Both the position numbers and the translations under genes were made by a program. From NCBI GenBank assembly GCA_030220185.1, contig JASPKZ010007548.1, positions 124,001-188,000 of the forward strand: a stretch of DNA of 64,000 nucleotides, written 5' to 3'. The notes beneath the pieces were generated by a model. It worked only from the letters and a program-made list of their open reading frames with translations, was not told where the DNA came from and did not search any database. Positions 44,770 to 54,448 of the stretch are shown one piece after another (position 1 is the stretch's first letter; each line of letters opens with the position of its first letter). The stretch comes from Diploptera punctata. Lineage: Eukaryota > Arthropoda > Insecta > Blattodea > Blaberidae.

Positions 44770-45475
44770 GAATTAAACAAATTTTACTCGTATAATATGT
44801 ACAGAACAATAAGAACTCTAAAAAATAAAACATTAAAAATTACACTATTAAAACTATATAAAACTATGGCAATGTTAACATATGTTTGTGAAAATTGGAC
44901 ACATAATAAATCAGATAAAAGGAAAATAGAAGTAACTCAAATGAAATTCTTATGTTCAGTAGCAGGCTATACATTGTTAGATAAGAAATGTAACGAAGAA
45001 ATAAGACCAAATTAAACATCTACAGTGTTATGCATAAAATTAAAAATTTAAGATCTACCTGGCTCCAACATATAGAAAGAATGACAACTAATAGACTTCT
45101 TTGAAAGGAAGAAGAAATATTGGGCACCCCATAACTTGATGGAGGGGTACGGTCTCTTGATGTGGAAACAGATACATGGCCTAACTCCATGACATAGAAG
45201 AAGAAGAAAAATATCCAAAATAAAGTAATTTCTCCAGCCAAGATGAAATTTTTAAGAAGAGTAAACGGATGCACTAGAATGGACCAGATAAGAAATGAGG
45301 ATATCCATGAAGAACTGCAGATCTACTCCATAAAAGAAAAAATATTTAACAAGATTCAGTGGAAAGAACGCGTAGAAAAAATGGAAGAAAGTAGATTATT
45401 AAATAAAATCTTACATTATTTTCCGAGAGGAAGAAGAGATGTCGGACACCCTTGGAAGAGATGGTCTTAGATCTA
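44770..45475 (+). mobile_element. Two LINE C-terminal fragments in tandem
   Basis: 44770-45015 encodes LKLYKTMAMLTYVCENWTHN and VTQMKFLCSVAGYTLLDKK. About 45030-45190 continues with STWLQHIERMTTNRLL and ends in GAAGAAGAAGAA. A second piece (45243-45470) encodes MKFLRRVNGCTRMDQIRNED and RMEESRLL-like text with PRGRRDVGHPWKRW. Both are the MKFLR..AG to GRR..G region of ORF2. Confidence 0.7.
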
Positions 45476-45760
45476 TTAGTAAGATAGAACAGGCACATAA
45501 TGCCTAAACCAGGAAGTGAAGAAGAAGTAATTACTCATGGTAGTAAAATCGTATGATCATTGATTTCACAGCTTAGAAAGTTTTAGAAAATCATGTGATG
45601 TAGATTTATTTGATATATATTTATTATATATATAGCCTCATGGGCTAGTGGTCAGCATTACTGACTACTTTATTTAACTTTCACAGGGAAAGAACACTAT
45701 GAGGTTTAATTTAATAATTAAATTAATGTTTTTATTACCTCACCTCATATCCTTTTTCTT

Positions 45761-45799
45761 CTATACTGCAGTTTCGGAGCTTATCTCCATCGTCAGTAG
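45761..45799 (-). ncRNA. Hammerhead-like ribozyme motif (left arm)
   Basis: Exact mirror of the motif at 46284-46322: CTA/TAG stem I, CTGACGA, one unpaired T, GGAG/CTCC stem II, GAAA, and self-complementary ACTGCAGT followed by A. Confidence 0.55.
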
Positions 45800-46283
45800 C
45801 CTCTGGTCGACCGGTGTTATGTCGTTTCTTGGCAGTTTCCTTCTTACTTCTGTCGGTGGACCGATGAACCTCTGGATTAGGTCAAAATTTGCGGGAGTTT
45901 CAAAATTCATGAGTTTTTCTTTTTTGTTTTTTTGGATGTGGATTTTTTCCAGACTGTGAGTTCCTTTAGTTTATCTGTTTGTTTGATTAGGCTAGCTTCT
46001 GTATCTATTAAATGTTTTTCAGACAAGTGGACAAGTCAGCAGTAGCAGCCCATGCTTGGTCTGAAAAACATTTAATAGATACAGAAGCTAGCCTAATCAA
46101 ACAAACAGATAAACTAAAGGAACTCACAGTCTGGAAAAAATCCACATCCAAAAAAACAAAAAAGAAAAACTCATGAATTTTGAAACTCCCGCAAATTTTG
46201 ACCTAATCCAGAGGTTCATCGGTCCACCGACAGAAGTAAGAAGGAAACTGCCAAGAAACGACATAACACCGGTCGACCAGAGG

Positions 46284-46322
46284 CTACTGACGATGGAGAT
46301 AAGCTCCGAAACTGCAGTATAG
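46284..46322 (+). ncRNA. Hammerhead-like ribozyme motif (right arm)
   Basis: CTGACGA at 46287-46293 fits CUGANGA. T 46294 is unpaired. GGAG (46295-46298) pairs with CTCC (46304-46307). GAAA is at 46308-46311. A46311-CTGCAG-T46318 is self-complementary and would form stem III between two RNA copies. A46319 is the predicted cleavage base (UH rule). CTA 46284-46286 pairs with TAG 46320-46322 as stem I. This order is that of a type I hammerhead. Confidence 0.6.
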
Positions 46323-46672
46323 AAGAAAAAGGATATGAGGTGAGGTAATAAAAACATTAATTTAATTATTACTGACTACTGTTCATGAGGTCCCAGGTTC
46401 AATTCCCGGTCAGACCATAGGAATTTTTTCTTAAAGTGAATCATTCCCGTGGTTGCCCATGGTCTGGAATTTAGGTTAAGAATTCTCCTGGCGCTTCATT
46501 ATTATTTACCACCCATCATATCATTGGGGTAATGTAACTCTGCCTTCCAGGTGCCCCAACCTAAGAAATGGATTACAATTCCTCCAATGCCAGGGGAGAA
46601 AGCCAGAAATGTCATAAAAGCAACCTGGTGGCATTAGAAAAAGAAAAGAAAGAAAAAAATATTTATTTCTGG

Positions 46673-47521
46673 TGTATTGACGTAGACTTTCACGGCCGGA
46701 GTTGCTATGATGATATTGAAGAAGATTTTCGGGCTGTAGACCGTGGTCGTGAGGCTTGTAGTTCTCCAATGTTTTGCCAGAGACTAAGGGTCGTATGTTA
46801 GAACATTACTCTCTACTCAAATTACTTCCAATCACTAGTGAGCTGATTCACCGTGAGCAATTGCTGAGAACGAATTAATGGCCGACTTATCGGTCACGCA
46901 CGAGAGTCGACGTTTTCGTAATATTGGCAACGAATTACCCAGAATTCTCAGCGATAAAACTACTTCCGTTATTTTCGTCTGCTATAGAGGAATGCATTTA
47001 TGCTTGCATCCCGCAAATAATACCGTATACAAACACGTCTGCGACACGCAATATTACGCCAATTCTCCTGTTCTTCCAGTTGAATTCTTTGGTAGACTCT
47101 ATCAAATTCCTCTTCTCCGTGTATACCGAAAACATGATCGAAGTCTTCAAGGTCCGACAACTTGGATAAATGTTGGATAAAGCAGCAAAGTACATCGATT
47201 ACCATCGGTTCCCGTTCGGTTCCCTTCGGGATTTTAATTTGAGTTGCTCATGTAAGGTACCTCCGCAGGTAGCTTACAAATTTAACCAATTATTATCGCA
47301 TGAACAGATTTCTGAGTAAGCAAAATCGTATTAGCATACAACTTGCTCAGCAGAGAAGGCATTTTACTGTCTAATGCGTCCAAACATGCGACCCTACATC
47401 TGGCATCCTCAAGGGTTGTAGTTCCCCGATGTTTTGCCAGATGCAGACTCTGGCAAAACATCGGGGAACTACGAGCCTCATGACCATGGCCTACAGCCCG
47501 AAAATCTTCTTCAAGATCATC
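46673..47521. mobile_element. Fold-back element (CTTTCACGGCCGG family) with a 600-bp unique core
   Basis: ATTTATTTCTGG flanks it at 46661-46672 and 47522-47533. The ends are inverted copies of the element at 8665 (GACTTTCACGGCCGGAGTTG at left; its partner GCCTACAGCCCGAAAATCTT at right). The core 46800-47400 is distinctly more GC-balanced and has open frames on both strands (46878-47180 plus, 100 codons; 46969-47205 minus, 78 codons). I cannot assign either. Confidence 0.65.
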
Positions 47522-47865
47522 ATTTATTTCTGGGTCAGGATGCTGTACCTTGGGAAGGTCACCAGCTCAGGTGCAATTTCTTCTAATAAAATTATTCAAC
47601 GACAAGGATATTATTCACCTTTGCAACACAAAATGGCAGCAGCTTTACCACTGCATTTAAGTCTCAACTCAAGGTGATTTGGGCCATATATTTTCAGTAA
47701 CATACAATACTTTAATTTATCTTCCTAGTATTTTCACTTACTTTGCTTATAACAGATATTGGAAATGTATTCTAGTTGCAGCCATGCATGTTTCACATCT
47801 GCTTATGAAGTTTCTACAAACACACGAGTTCTTCAGTGCCAATTGACTGAATTTCAGTTCATATA

Positions 47866-48543
47866 ATAATTGAGTTTGTATTTTTTTAAACATTCTTACC
47901 TCATATGGTAGTTTTGTCGGACATATGTTTCAAGGCTGTTACCCCATCGTCAACTGTTTACAAACTGATTTTTTCTTTTCTTCATGTTGTCAGCCCTGGA
48001 TCTGTGTTCCAAAGAACTTGGTAATGAGGCTCCTTTCTCCAGGAATTTCAAAGTTCATAATTTTCTCCATGTTCTTTTGTATATAGATTTTTCCCATATC
48101 GTGAGTTCATTGGTATTTTCTAACTGTTTTAATAATTTTGTATTTAAATCTATTTTGTGTTTTTCTGTTTTTTTTTTCTCTTTTTCAGCTCATGTTTGGA
48201 CAGAAGAACACAAAATAGTTCTAAATACAAAATTATTAAAACAGTTAGAAAATACCAATGAACTCACGATATGGGAAAAAATCTATATACAAAAGAACAT
48301 GGAGAAAATTATGAACTTTGAAATTCCTGGAGAAAGGAGCCTCATTACGAAGTTCTTTGGAACACAGATCCAGGGCTGACAACATGAAGAAAAGAAAAAA
48401 TCAGTTTGTAAACAGCTGACGAAAGGGCAACAGCCTTGAAATATATGTGCAACAAAACTACCATATGAGGTAAGAATGTATAAAAAATACAAACTCAATT
48501 ATTAAATTAAACCTCATATTGTTACTTCCTAACAATTTTAAAA
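47866..48543. mobile_element. 678-bp fold-back PLE, 13-bp target duplication
   Basis: TTCAGTTCATATA flanks it at 47853-47865 and 48544-48556. Arms of about 290 bp (GTGAGTTCATTGGTATTTTC versus GAAAATACCAATGAACTCAC) meet near 48185-48190. The right half encodes AHVWTEEHKIVLNTKLLKQL, ELTIWEKIYIQKNMEKIMNF and EIPGERSLITKFFGTQIQG, the PLE endonuclease tail. Both arms have hammerhead-like cores (minus strand near 47917-47955 with TTGACGA; plus strand near 48410-48450 with CTGACGA and GAAA but G at the UH site). Confidence 0.85.
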
Positions 48544-48566
48544 TTCAGTTCATATATTAGTTTTAA

Positions 48567-48807
48567 CCTTTTCACTGCTGAGATATTTTCAGCCTTTAAA
48601 ACCCTCCTTGCTCAATGCAGGGAGAAATATGGAAAAAGTTTATTTGGGTTCCTAAGAGATGGCAGTATATGCCTGCTTAGATTGAAAGCAATGCAATACG
48701 TATTATATAACTAGCAGGCATTTGAAGTTGAAAATGGATATACACGCCCATAGCACGGCAAGCATTTTCTTTGCCAATGCATATACCCGTTCGTAGCAGT
48801 GTAAAGG
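48567..48807. mobile_element. 241-bp TTAA MITE
   Basis: TTAA at 48563-48566 and 48808-48811. Ends CCTTTTCACTGCTGAG and, on the other strand, CCTTTACACTGCTACG (12 of the first 13 match). No ORF. A third TTAA family in the window. Confidence 0.75.
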
Positions 48808-48829
48808 TTAAGGCAGGTTATGTTTATAC

Positions 48830-49075
48830 ATCCTTTTTTAGTCATCATCAGCAGCACTACAGCCTCGACTTCCCTCACAACTGTCTTCCAGGCATCTCTG
48901 TGTCTGGCAATTAGCCACCATCCCTCGATTCTCAGCTTCCTCGGATCCTCCAAAATTTCATCCATCCAATGCAGTCTTGATTGTCCCACATTCCTTCTTC
49001 CTTCAAATTTACATTCCATAATTCTTGATTTGACATTACAGCAGACCATCTCATATTTAATATCCATCATAAGTT
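48830..49075 (-). mobile_element. LINE ORF2 C-terminus
   Basis: Minus strand 48840-49070 encodes MECKFEGRRNVGQSRLHWMD, EILEDPRKLRIEGWWLIARH and RDAWKTVVREVEA, the GRR..GR.R.RW.D......L....W...A.DR..W block of non-LTR retrotransposons. Interrupted on its 5' side by the PLE at 49075. Confidence 0.75.
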
Positions 49076-49458
49076 AAACATCTTAGAAATGCTAAAAATG
49101 GAGAAATAGAAAAATCTGCAATAGCTGCATATGCATGGTCAGAAAAACACAGAATTGAAACTAAGGCAAAATTACTTTACAGTTATAAAAATCTAAGAAA
49201 CTCACAATTTGGGAGAAAATTTACATATGCAAGAATAAAAAGAAAACCATGAATTTTGAAATTCCTGGTGAAACGGAAAGAAATTTGATTTGGAAGTTCA
49301 TCGGTCAGCCAACAGAGGGTGCAGAAATCAATTTGTAGGAGGGAAAACTGCAAGAAAACAGTTGTGAAGTATCAAGAATGTCGCACAGATAGCGACAAAA
49401 CCAGTCTGCATAAAAATCAAGAAATATGAGGCGAGTCAAAATAAACAATTCAAATATA
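49075..49458 (+). mobile_element. 5'-truncated PLE (not fold-back), 13-bp target duplication
   Basis: ATCCATCATAAGT flanks it at 49062-49074 and 49459-49471. The plus frame reads NGEIEKSAIAAYAWSEKHRI, ETKAKLLYSYKNLRNSQFGR and MNFEIPGETERNLIWKFIGQ to a stop near 49336, followed by a 3' end with AATATGAGGCGAGTC. It shows what a simple single-copy insertion of the family looks like. Confidence 0.85.
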
Positions 49459-49551
49459 ATCCATCATAAGTATCTATTAACAAAAACACCTAGAGTACAT
49501 TACTTATATGTTTTATAACTTTCCGTATTTTGCAACCATATGATAATACTA

Positions 49552-49847
49552 TCCACCACTGTGGTCTCGAGGTAGCATGCTGCCTTGTCACGCAGCAGTC
49601 CCGGGTTCGATCCCCGGTCAGGACAAGCTTCTGAGGTTTTTTTTCACTTGTAAGACAAATGTCAGGAAGCTTAGAGCCCAATGGTCCCCGAAAATCATCC
49701 TTATCATTATTATCACCATTCTTCATTGGTGTGGAAAGCAATGGGAAGCTACCCACCTATAATTCCCTAGTAAAGCTGCAAAGCATAGCATGAAAATGCT
49801 ATGAATGCAGTGAAAGGCCTGCCCTTGGGCAGAATTACTATGGATGG
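49552..49847 (+). mobile_element. tRNA-Asp-like SINE, full length, 11-bp target duplication
   Basis: Head GTGGTCTCGAGGTAGCATGC, TTGTCAC at the anticodon loop, B-box GGGTTCGATCCCCGG. Body CAAATGTCAGGAAGCTTAGA. Tail from GGAAAGCAATGGGAAGCTAC to GGGCAGAATTACTATGGATG. ATGATAATACT flanks it at 49541-49551 and 49848-49858. This is the best reference copy for the family in the window. Confidence 0.9.
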
Positions 49848-49984
49848 ATGATAATACTGATATCACATTTGAATTAAATAATCGGATCTATTTCAATATT
49901 TATTAATCTTTTTAACATTACTTTTTAAGTGACAAAGCTCATATTTTTGTTGTTTTTATAAATGACCTGGTACAGAAAACTAGA

Positions 49985-50030
49985 GATCATGAGTTCAAAT
50001 CCCGATCTTAACCTTTTAGGGATTAACACT
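49985..50030 (+). tRNA. tRNA-like 3' half next to a PLE
   Basis: CTGGT-ACAGAAA-ACTAG forms an anticodon arm, then AGATC and ATGAGTTCAAATCCCGATC, a T-arm-like region. The PLE terminal word AACACTATGAGGC starts a few bases later. Not functional by itself. Confidence 0.4.
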
Positions 50031-50290
50031 ATGAGGCATTTATTATTTATTTAAGAAAAATTATATCGTCTCACCTCATATTCTTCTTCTCATTAGACCG
50101 GTTTCAGGACCAAAGTAGGTTCCATCCTCAGCACTTTCACAATGTTATCTTGAAGAGCCCAGTCAGATATTCAAGATATCATAATAACAGTCATGAAAGT
50201 ACTAGGATCGTACCTAATTAAATCCCAAAACTGGTCTAATAAAAAGATGAATATGAGGTGAGGTGATATATCTTTTCTTAAATACAATTT
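50031..50290. mobile_element. Fold-back PLE end with hammerhead motif
   Basis: AACACTATGAGGC ... ATCGTCTCACCTCATATTCT at left is mirrored by AGATGAATATGAGGTGAGGT at right. The middle (50130-50215) is unpaired. The minus strand of the left arm carries an intact hammerhead-like core (50088-50137). Stretch 50290-50950 has nothing I can assign. Confidence 0.65.
50088..50137 (-). ncRNA. Hammerhead-like ribozyme motif
   Basis: On the minus strand: CTGAGGA (50125-50131), one extra T, a stem II made of GGAACC and GGTCCT with one mismatch, GAAA (50102-50105), self-complementary ACCGGT (50097-50102) and C at 50096 as the UH base. Stem I is weak. Confidence 0.45.
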
Positions 50291-51060
50291 TTTCTCATAA
50301 ATTTTAATTTCTCTTTTAATGTAAATGACAAATTTAATCTAAAATATCAAAAATTGGATCTTTGTTTTAATTGAGACATTCTTATTCTTCAAAACTGTAT
50401 ACAGCTGTACGAATGCTCCATTTTCTTTTCTAATACATTCTCAGATGTTAGGTAGTGCACCGCTACCTTTCATAAATACACTTCCAAGATACGTAAACAA
50501 TTGTATTTCCTATCCATCTATATTAGAAGTCAGACTTAGAAATGTGAAACAGTAAAAGAAACAATATAGTCATGGGTTTATTTACCCTCAAAGTTTGGAA
50601 TAGTCTACATGTAAAGATGTAGGTATGTTGTACAATTGAAAGCCTGTTTTCAATGTTTCATGGAAAATGACTGCTTTTCCCTGTATCCCTTATGTACATA
50701 CAGCAAACTCCCGATTATCCGTGTTAAGTCACATTCAGTACCGTAAACCAGTTAAGGCATTTAAAGAGACAATCATGTATGTGGCCGTCAGTCAGTTAAC
50801 TTGTTTTAGAGCGGGTGTGAACAAACCGTGTTTATATTCGGCGCCTAAATATTGTGTTGGCTTAGTATGTCTCGGAGATCATAGATGGCATGTAAATGTA
50901 CATTTTCTATTCCTGTTTGACACGTTTAACCTTGGTGAATCCCCTTTTATTTTTAAAACAAACAACACATGGAATTCGTTCACCCAAACTTGACTCCAGG
51001 CTCCAATGCAGTCGTATATGTTTCTCATTATCGCGCTGTTGTTTGTGCGTGAGTGAAACC

Positions 51061-51258
51061 ATGGCGAAAGAAAAATATCTCACTGAAGAAGAATTGGTGA
51101 ATATTTTGTATAATGATGATTCAGGTGATAAACTGATTCCTGAATTAGAAGATTCACAAAGTGAAAGTGAAGACTTCCAGAAATTGATACGCCGATACCA
51201 TGTGATGTCAATCACCCAAGTTATTTCACCGTCAAATCCTACTAGGATATCTCCTTTA
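51061..51258 (+). CDS. Candidate first coding exon, acidic, possibly transposase-derived
   Basis: ATG in a good context (GAAACCATGGCG) begins MAKEKYLTEEELVNILYNDD, then ELEDSQSESEDFQKLIRRYH. The frame runs into a strong donor-like site, CCTTTAG followed by GTATGTAC at 51259. The MA...LTEEE......DDS...SE.ED layout resembles the acidic N-terminus of piggyBac-type transposases and domesticated relatives, but that is weak evidence. No downstream exon was found. Stretch 51280-52200 has no further coding. Confidence 0.4.
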
Positions 51259-52199
51259 GGTATGTACAAAATTTGAATTTTCTAGGACTAATAGTTTGTG
51301 AATAATTGTCCATTTTCTGAAGTGCCACGAAAAGGGTAGCCAGGATATTTAAATGGCTGGCCTATGGGTTTAAATGCCCTGCTCAGTGCCTGGTACTGAA
51401 TGTGACACATTGAGACCGAGGTATGTACAGAAAATCGAAAAACATGGATAATTCAATTAAGTTATTTGGCACCGTGGAAATTGATCAGAAATGTATTTAC
51501 CCACTTTAATACTACTTAAATGCAAGAAATATTCATAAAATGTTACATTAAATGTATTTATATGTGAGTCGTAATTATCATTATTTTATTTTACTTGTAA
51601 ATATGAAGAAAAAAGGGGGACTATTTCCTGTCATGACCACTCTGGTTACAACAGTTATTCAAAATGGCCACCGTAACCAGTGACAAACTACACTAGTGAC
51701 CACCGATATCCACACTTATAACCAGCGATGACAAATAATCACTGATGACCACACTAGTAACCAGTGATAAACCTACTGACACAGCATATCCGTGGTTTCA
51801 ATCTCTAACAACAAACTTTCAGTGACTCCACAACGGAAATTTCCAAAATTGTATTGTATTCTCAGAATGTTGGTTGGTACCGTTAAACTCATCAGTGGAG
51901 GTGGTTGTGAGTGAAGGTTACTCTATTGTGCTAGTTTCTAAGTGCAGTTCACAGTAGTACATTTAAAAATAAAGAATTTTTTATAACAATGCAAAATACA
52001 ATATTTAAAAAAAATACAGTAAAAAGAGTCGCCCAGATAATCCACAAACCGGATAATACATGCATGGATATTCAGGTGTTTGCTGTATATAAAATGGCAT
52101 AGCCCAATGTTCAGCCATAGCCACTTCTTTGTTACGAGTTACTGGACCAAGTTATTTAGTTACCTTATTTGCCTATAGATGTTAATAATGGCATGTGGT

Positions 52200-52474
52200 C
52201 AACATACCGACTCAATGATATATCTAGTAGGCAACTAAGGTATTACTAGGATGTTGAGATTGGTAAATTTTGCTTAGAGGCCTTTTATTCAGGCTTAAGG
52301 ATCTTTTATGAGCCTGAAAATCTTCGGACTCAGGACCCATGTCTTAAAATCCTCCCAGAGGACTTGCTCGTTGGATTTTTTCCATCCTAAAAAAAGCCAC
52401 TGACCCCGGCCAGGTTTGAATCTGCGACCTGGGGCAAGAGGCAAGGAGCATGACCACTAGTCCACCAAGGCCAA
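52200..52474 (-). mobile_element. tRNA-derived SINE (CTTGGTGGACTAGTGG head)
   Basis: Minus-strand head GGCCTTGGTGGACTAGTGGT, B-box GATTCAAACCTGG, then GTCAGTGGCTTTTTTTAGGA and a tail with GAGGATTTTAAGACATGGGT. It is followed on the plus strand by another SINE. A single copy in the window. Confidence 0.65.
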
Positions 52475-52489
52475 TGTATCCCTTATATA

Positions 52490-52877
52490 TATTTTTTTTT
52501 TTGTTCAATGCCACCTGTCTGTCATTAGACATTTCAGGTATTCTCTCCTGGCATTGGCATATTGTAACCCACTTCTGAGGTTGGGGCACCTGGAAGGTGG
52601 AGTTACACTGCCCCAATGATATGATGGGTGATGACGATGGGTAATGATGTGCCAGGAGAGGCCTTAAACCTAAACTTAATCTAATGAGGTGAATATGATA
52701 TTGATGGCCAGATGATGTTTGGGGACCTTTTGGGCCTTAAAGTAGCCTGACATTTGTCTTACAGGTGAGGAAAAACCCCGAAAAAACCTCACCCAGGAAA
52801 CTTGTCACAAGCGGGGATCGAACCCAGGCCCGCTGCGTGACAAGGCAGCATGCTACCTCGAGACCACAGCAGTGGAC
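52490..52877 (-). mobile_element. tRNA-Asp-like SINE with extended tail, 15-bp target duplication
   Basis: TGTATCCCTTATATA flanks it at 52475-52489 and 52878-52892. Minus-strand head CTGTGGTCTCGAGGTAGCAT, TTGTCAC anticodon loop, B-box GGGTTCGATCCCCG, body GACAAATGTCAGGCTACTTT, and tail CCCCAACCTCAGAAGTGGGT to TAATGACAGACAGGTGGCAT. Stretch 52893-54448 is AT-rich with no gene I can support. Confidence 0.88.
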
Positions 52878-54448
52878 TGTATCCCTTATATACAAACTGA
52901 AATTTGCCTGTTAGTTGGTTAGTCAATTTTATAGACAAATCTGAATTATAGATCCATGGCCATTTGCATCATTTCTTGTAAGATACGAGTAGAATCCTTC
53001 ATCACAAGACATTCAAAATAAATTCTAGCAAGTATTCCAGCTTACAATATTTCATAATTTTAAATGTCAGTAATTGTACGCATCTGAGCTCATGTTTATT
53101 AATATTGTCTCTTTTACTTTGGAAGAATCTATACTTGTAGTTTTGCTGTGTATTTTTTTAATCCCGTGCGATAAGGCATATAATTATGCTCGATATTAAT
53201 TTTAATTCGTAAAAATAACTTTTTGTCTCAGATTTCCCAGCTAATGGAAAGCATTTTTTCAGTATCCGTCTCCAAATAATTACAGTCGCTCTCACAATTG
53301 GGTGTACATCAATCAGCACTGAAAAACTCGCACATATTTGTAGAAATTTCATAAGAAGGTGTGAAACATGTGGCTACAAATTGAACATATTTTCAAAATC
53401 TGTTATAAGCAAGGTATGTAAAGATACTAAAAACATGAATAAAAGCATTGTACATCACCGCAAACACATTCATCACTTCGCAGGGAGTTGAGGCATGAAT
53501 GCAGCGGTAAAGCTGGTGTCATTTTCTGTTGCAAAGAAGAATAAAATCTACGTGAGAGTGTTGAAAGATAAAAATTTCTACAATCTCATATTTCAAATAT
53601 TGACATAATAAATGCCAAAATGTATCATATATCATCATATTAATTTCTGATAACTCCACACTCGCTGCAGAACATAGATATTCAGAATTACCTACCATCA
53701 CATTTTAAAAGTTATTGATTCTAACGTGGCAGATTAGTGTGATGGGTTTAAGCTTCATATATAAAGAAAACAAGTCTCTCTTTTGTTAGAATACAATGAC
53801 AACAAAATTTTCGATTTTTTAAGCCATTTATTGAAAATTTTGTGAATTTTTTTAATTTTCGAGTGCATCAGATTATCCGGTGTGTCAAACTTACAACCAT
53901 CTATTTTTAGTGAATGTAGCCCAAGCGGGTTCATTTCCAAAAAACAGGAGATTGGTATGTTTAAAAACAAAATATTAACAAGTAGTATATAATTACATAT
54001 AGGTGACAACATGTATTCATATCGTAAATAATACAAGCAACATACTATGGAGGACATATTTAATATCTATAGAGCAGGATATAGATGCAAACACTAGTTC
54101 TTATAATAGTATTAAGCATTACTCAGACCTAAGTCAAAAACAAAATTGGCTCTTGTGCATGTTTTGGTCTTGCTTTTGACCAAAACTACAAATAATATGT
54201 TGTAGGTTCAATAGATCATAGAATCTACTTTTTTAATATTTCAATGCATACCGATATTTTATTACTACTTTAAAAATCATCAAATAATTTATATATTACT
54301 CTGATATTCTCAGTAGAGGGCAGGCTTTAAAGTAGAGAAGATGATCCAAATAAGGGCTAAGATCTAAAAATGGGCTAGTCCTGTATTGATATTTACAAAG
54401 TGGTATTGATTTTATTTTAATTTAAAGAGAAAAATATATTCATAGTAT

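Larger units (their letters stand above)
45670..46367. mobile_element. Fold-back PLE with about 312-bp near-identical arms, 13-bp target duplication
   Basis: ATTACTGACTACT flanks it at 45657-45669 and 46368-46380. Arms 45711-46024 and 46059-46370 are inverted copies with identical 77-residue shadow translations, around a 34-nt loop. On the plus strand from the loop rightward the frame reads KSAVAAHAWSEKHLIDTEAS, then ELTVWKKSTSKKTKKKN: the GIY-YIG and C-terminal part of the PLE protein. Each arm contains a full hammerhead-like core. A unique 5' leader (AGAACACTATGAGGTTTAAT) precedes the left arm. Confidence 0.9.
45634..46640 (+). mobile_element. tRNA-derived SINE split by a fold-back PLE
   Basis: The head CTCATGGGCTAGTGGTCAGC ... 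ACTGACTACT stops at 45669 and resumes at 46381 with GTTCATGAGGTCCCAGGTTC and TTCCCGGTCAGACC. The body GTGGTTGCCCATGGTCTGG and the tail GTGCCCCAACCTAAGAAATG to AACCTGGTGGCATT follow. The PLE went into the anticodon region of the tRNA-like head. Confidence 0.8.

Noticed and set aside
45699..46357. Two identical membrane-like frames (LLPHLISFFFYTAVSELISI) on opposite strands
   Set aside because: They are antisense reading of the inverted PLE arms; the sense frame gives the PLE endonuclease tail.
53755..54057. 100-codon minus-strand frame with a Lys-rich helix
   Set aside because: AT-rich, no motif, no splice sites or repeat link that I could support.
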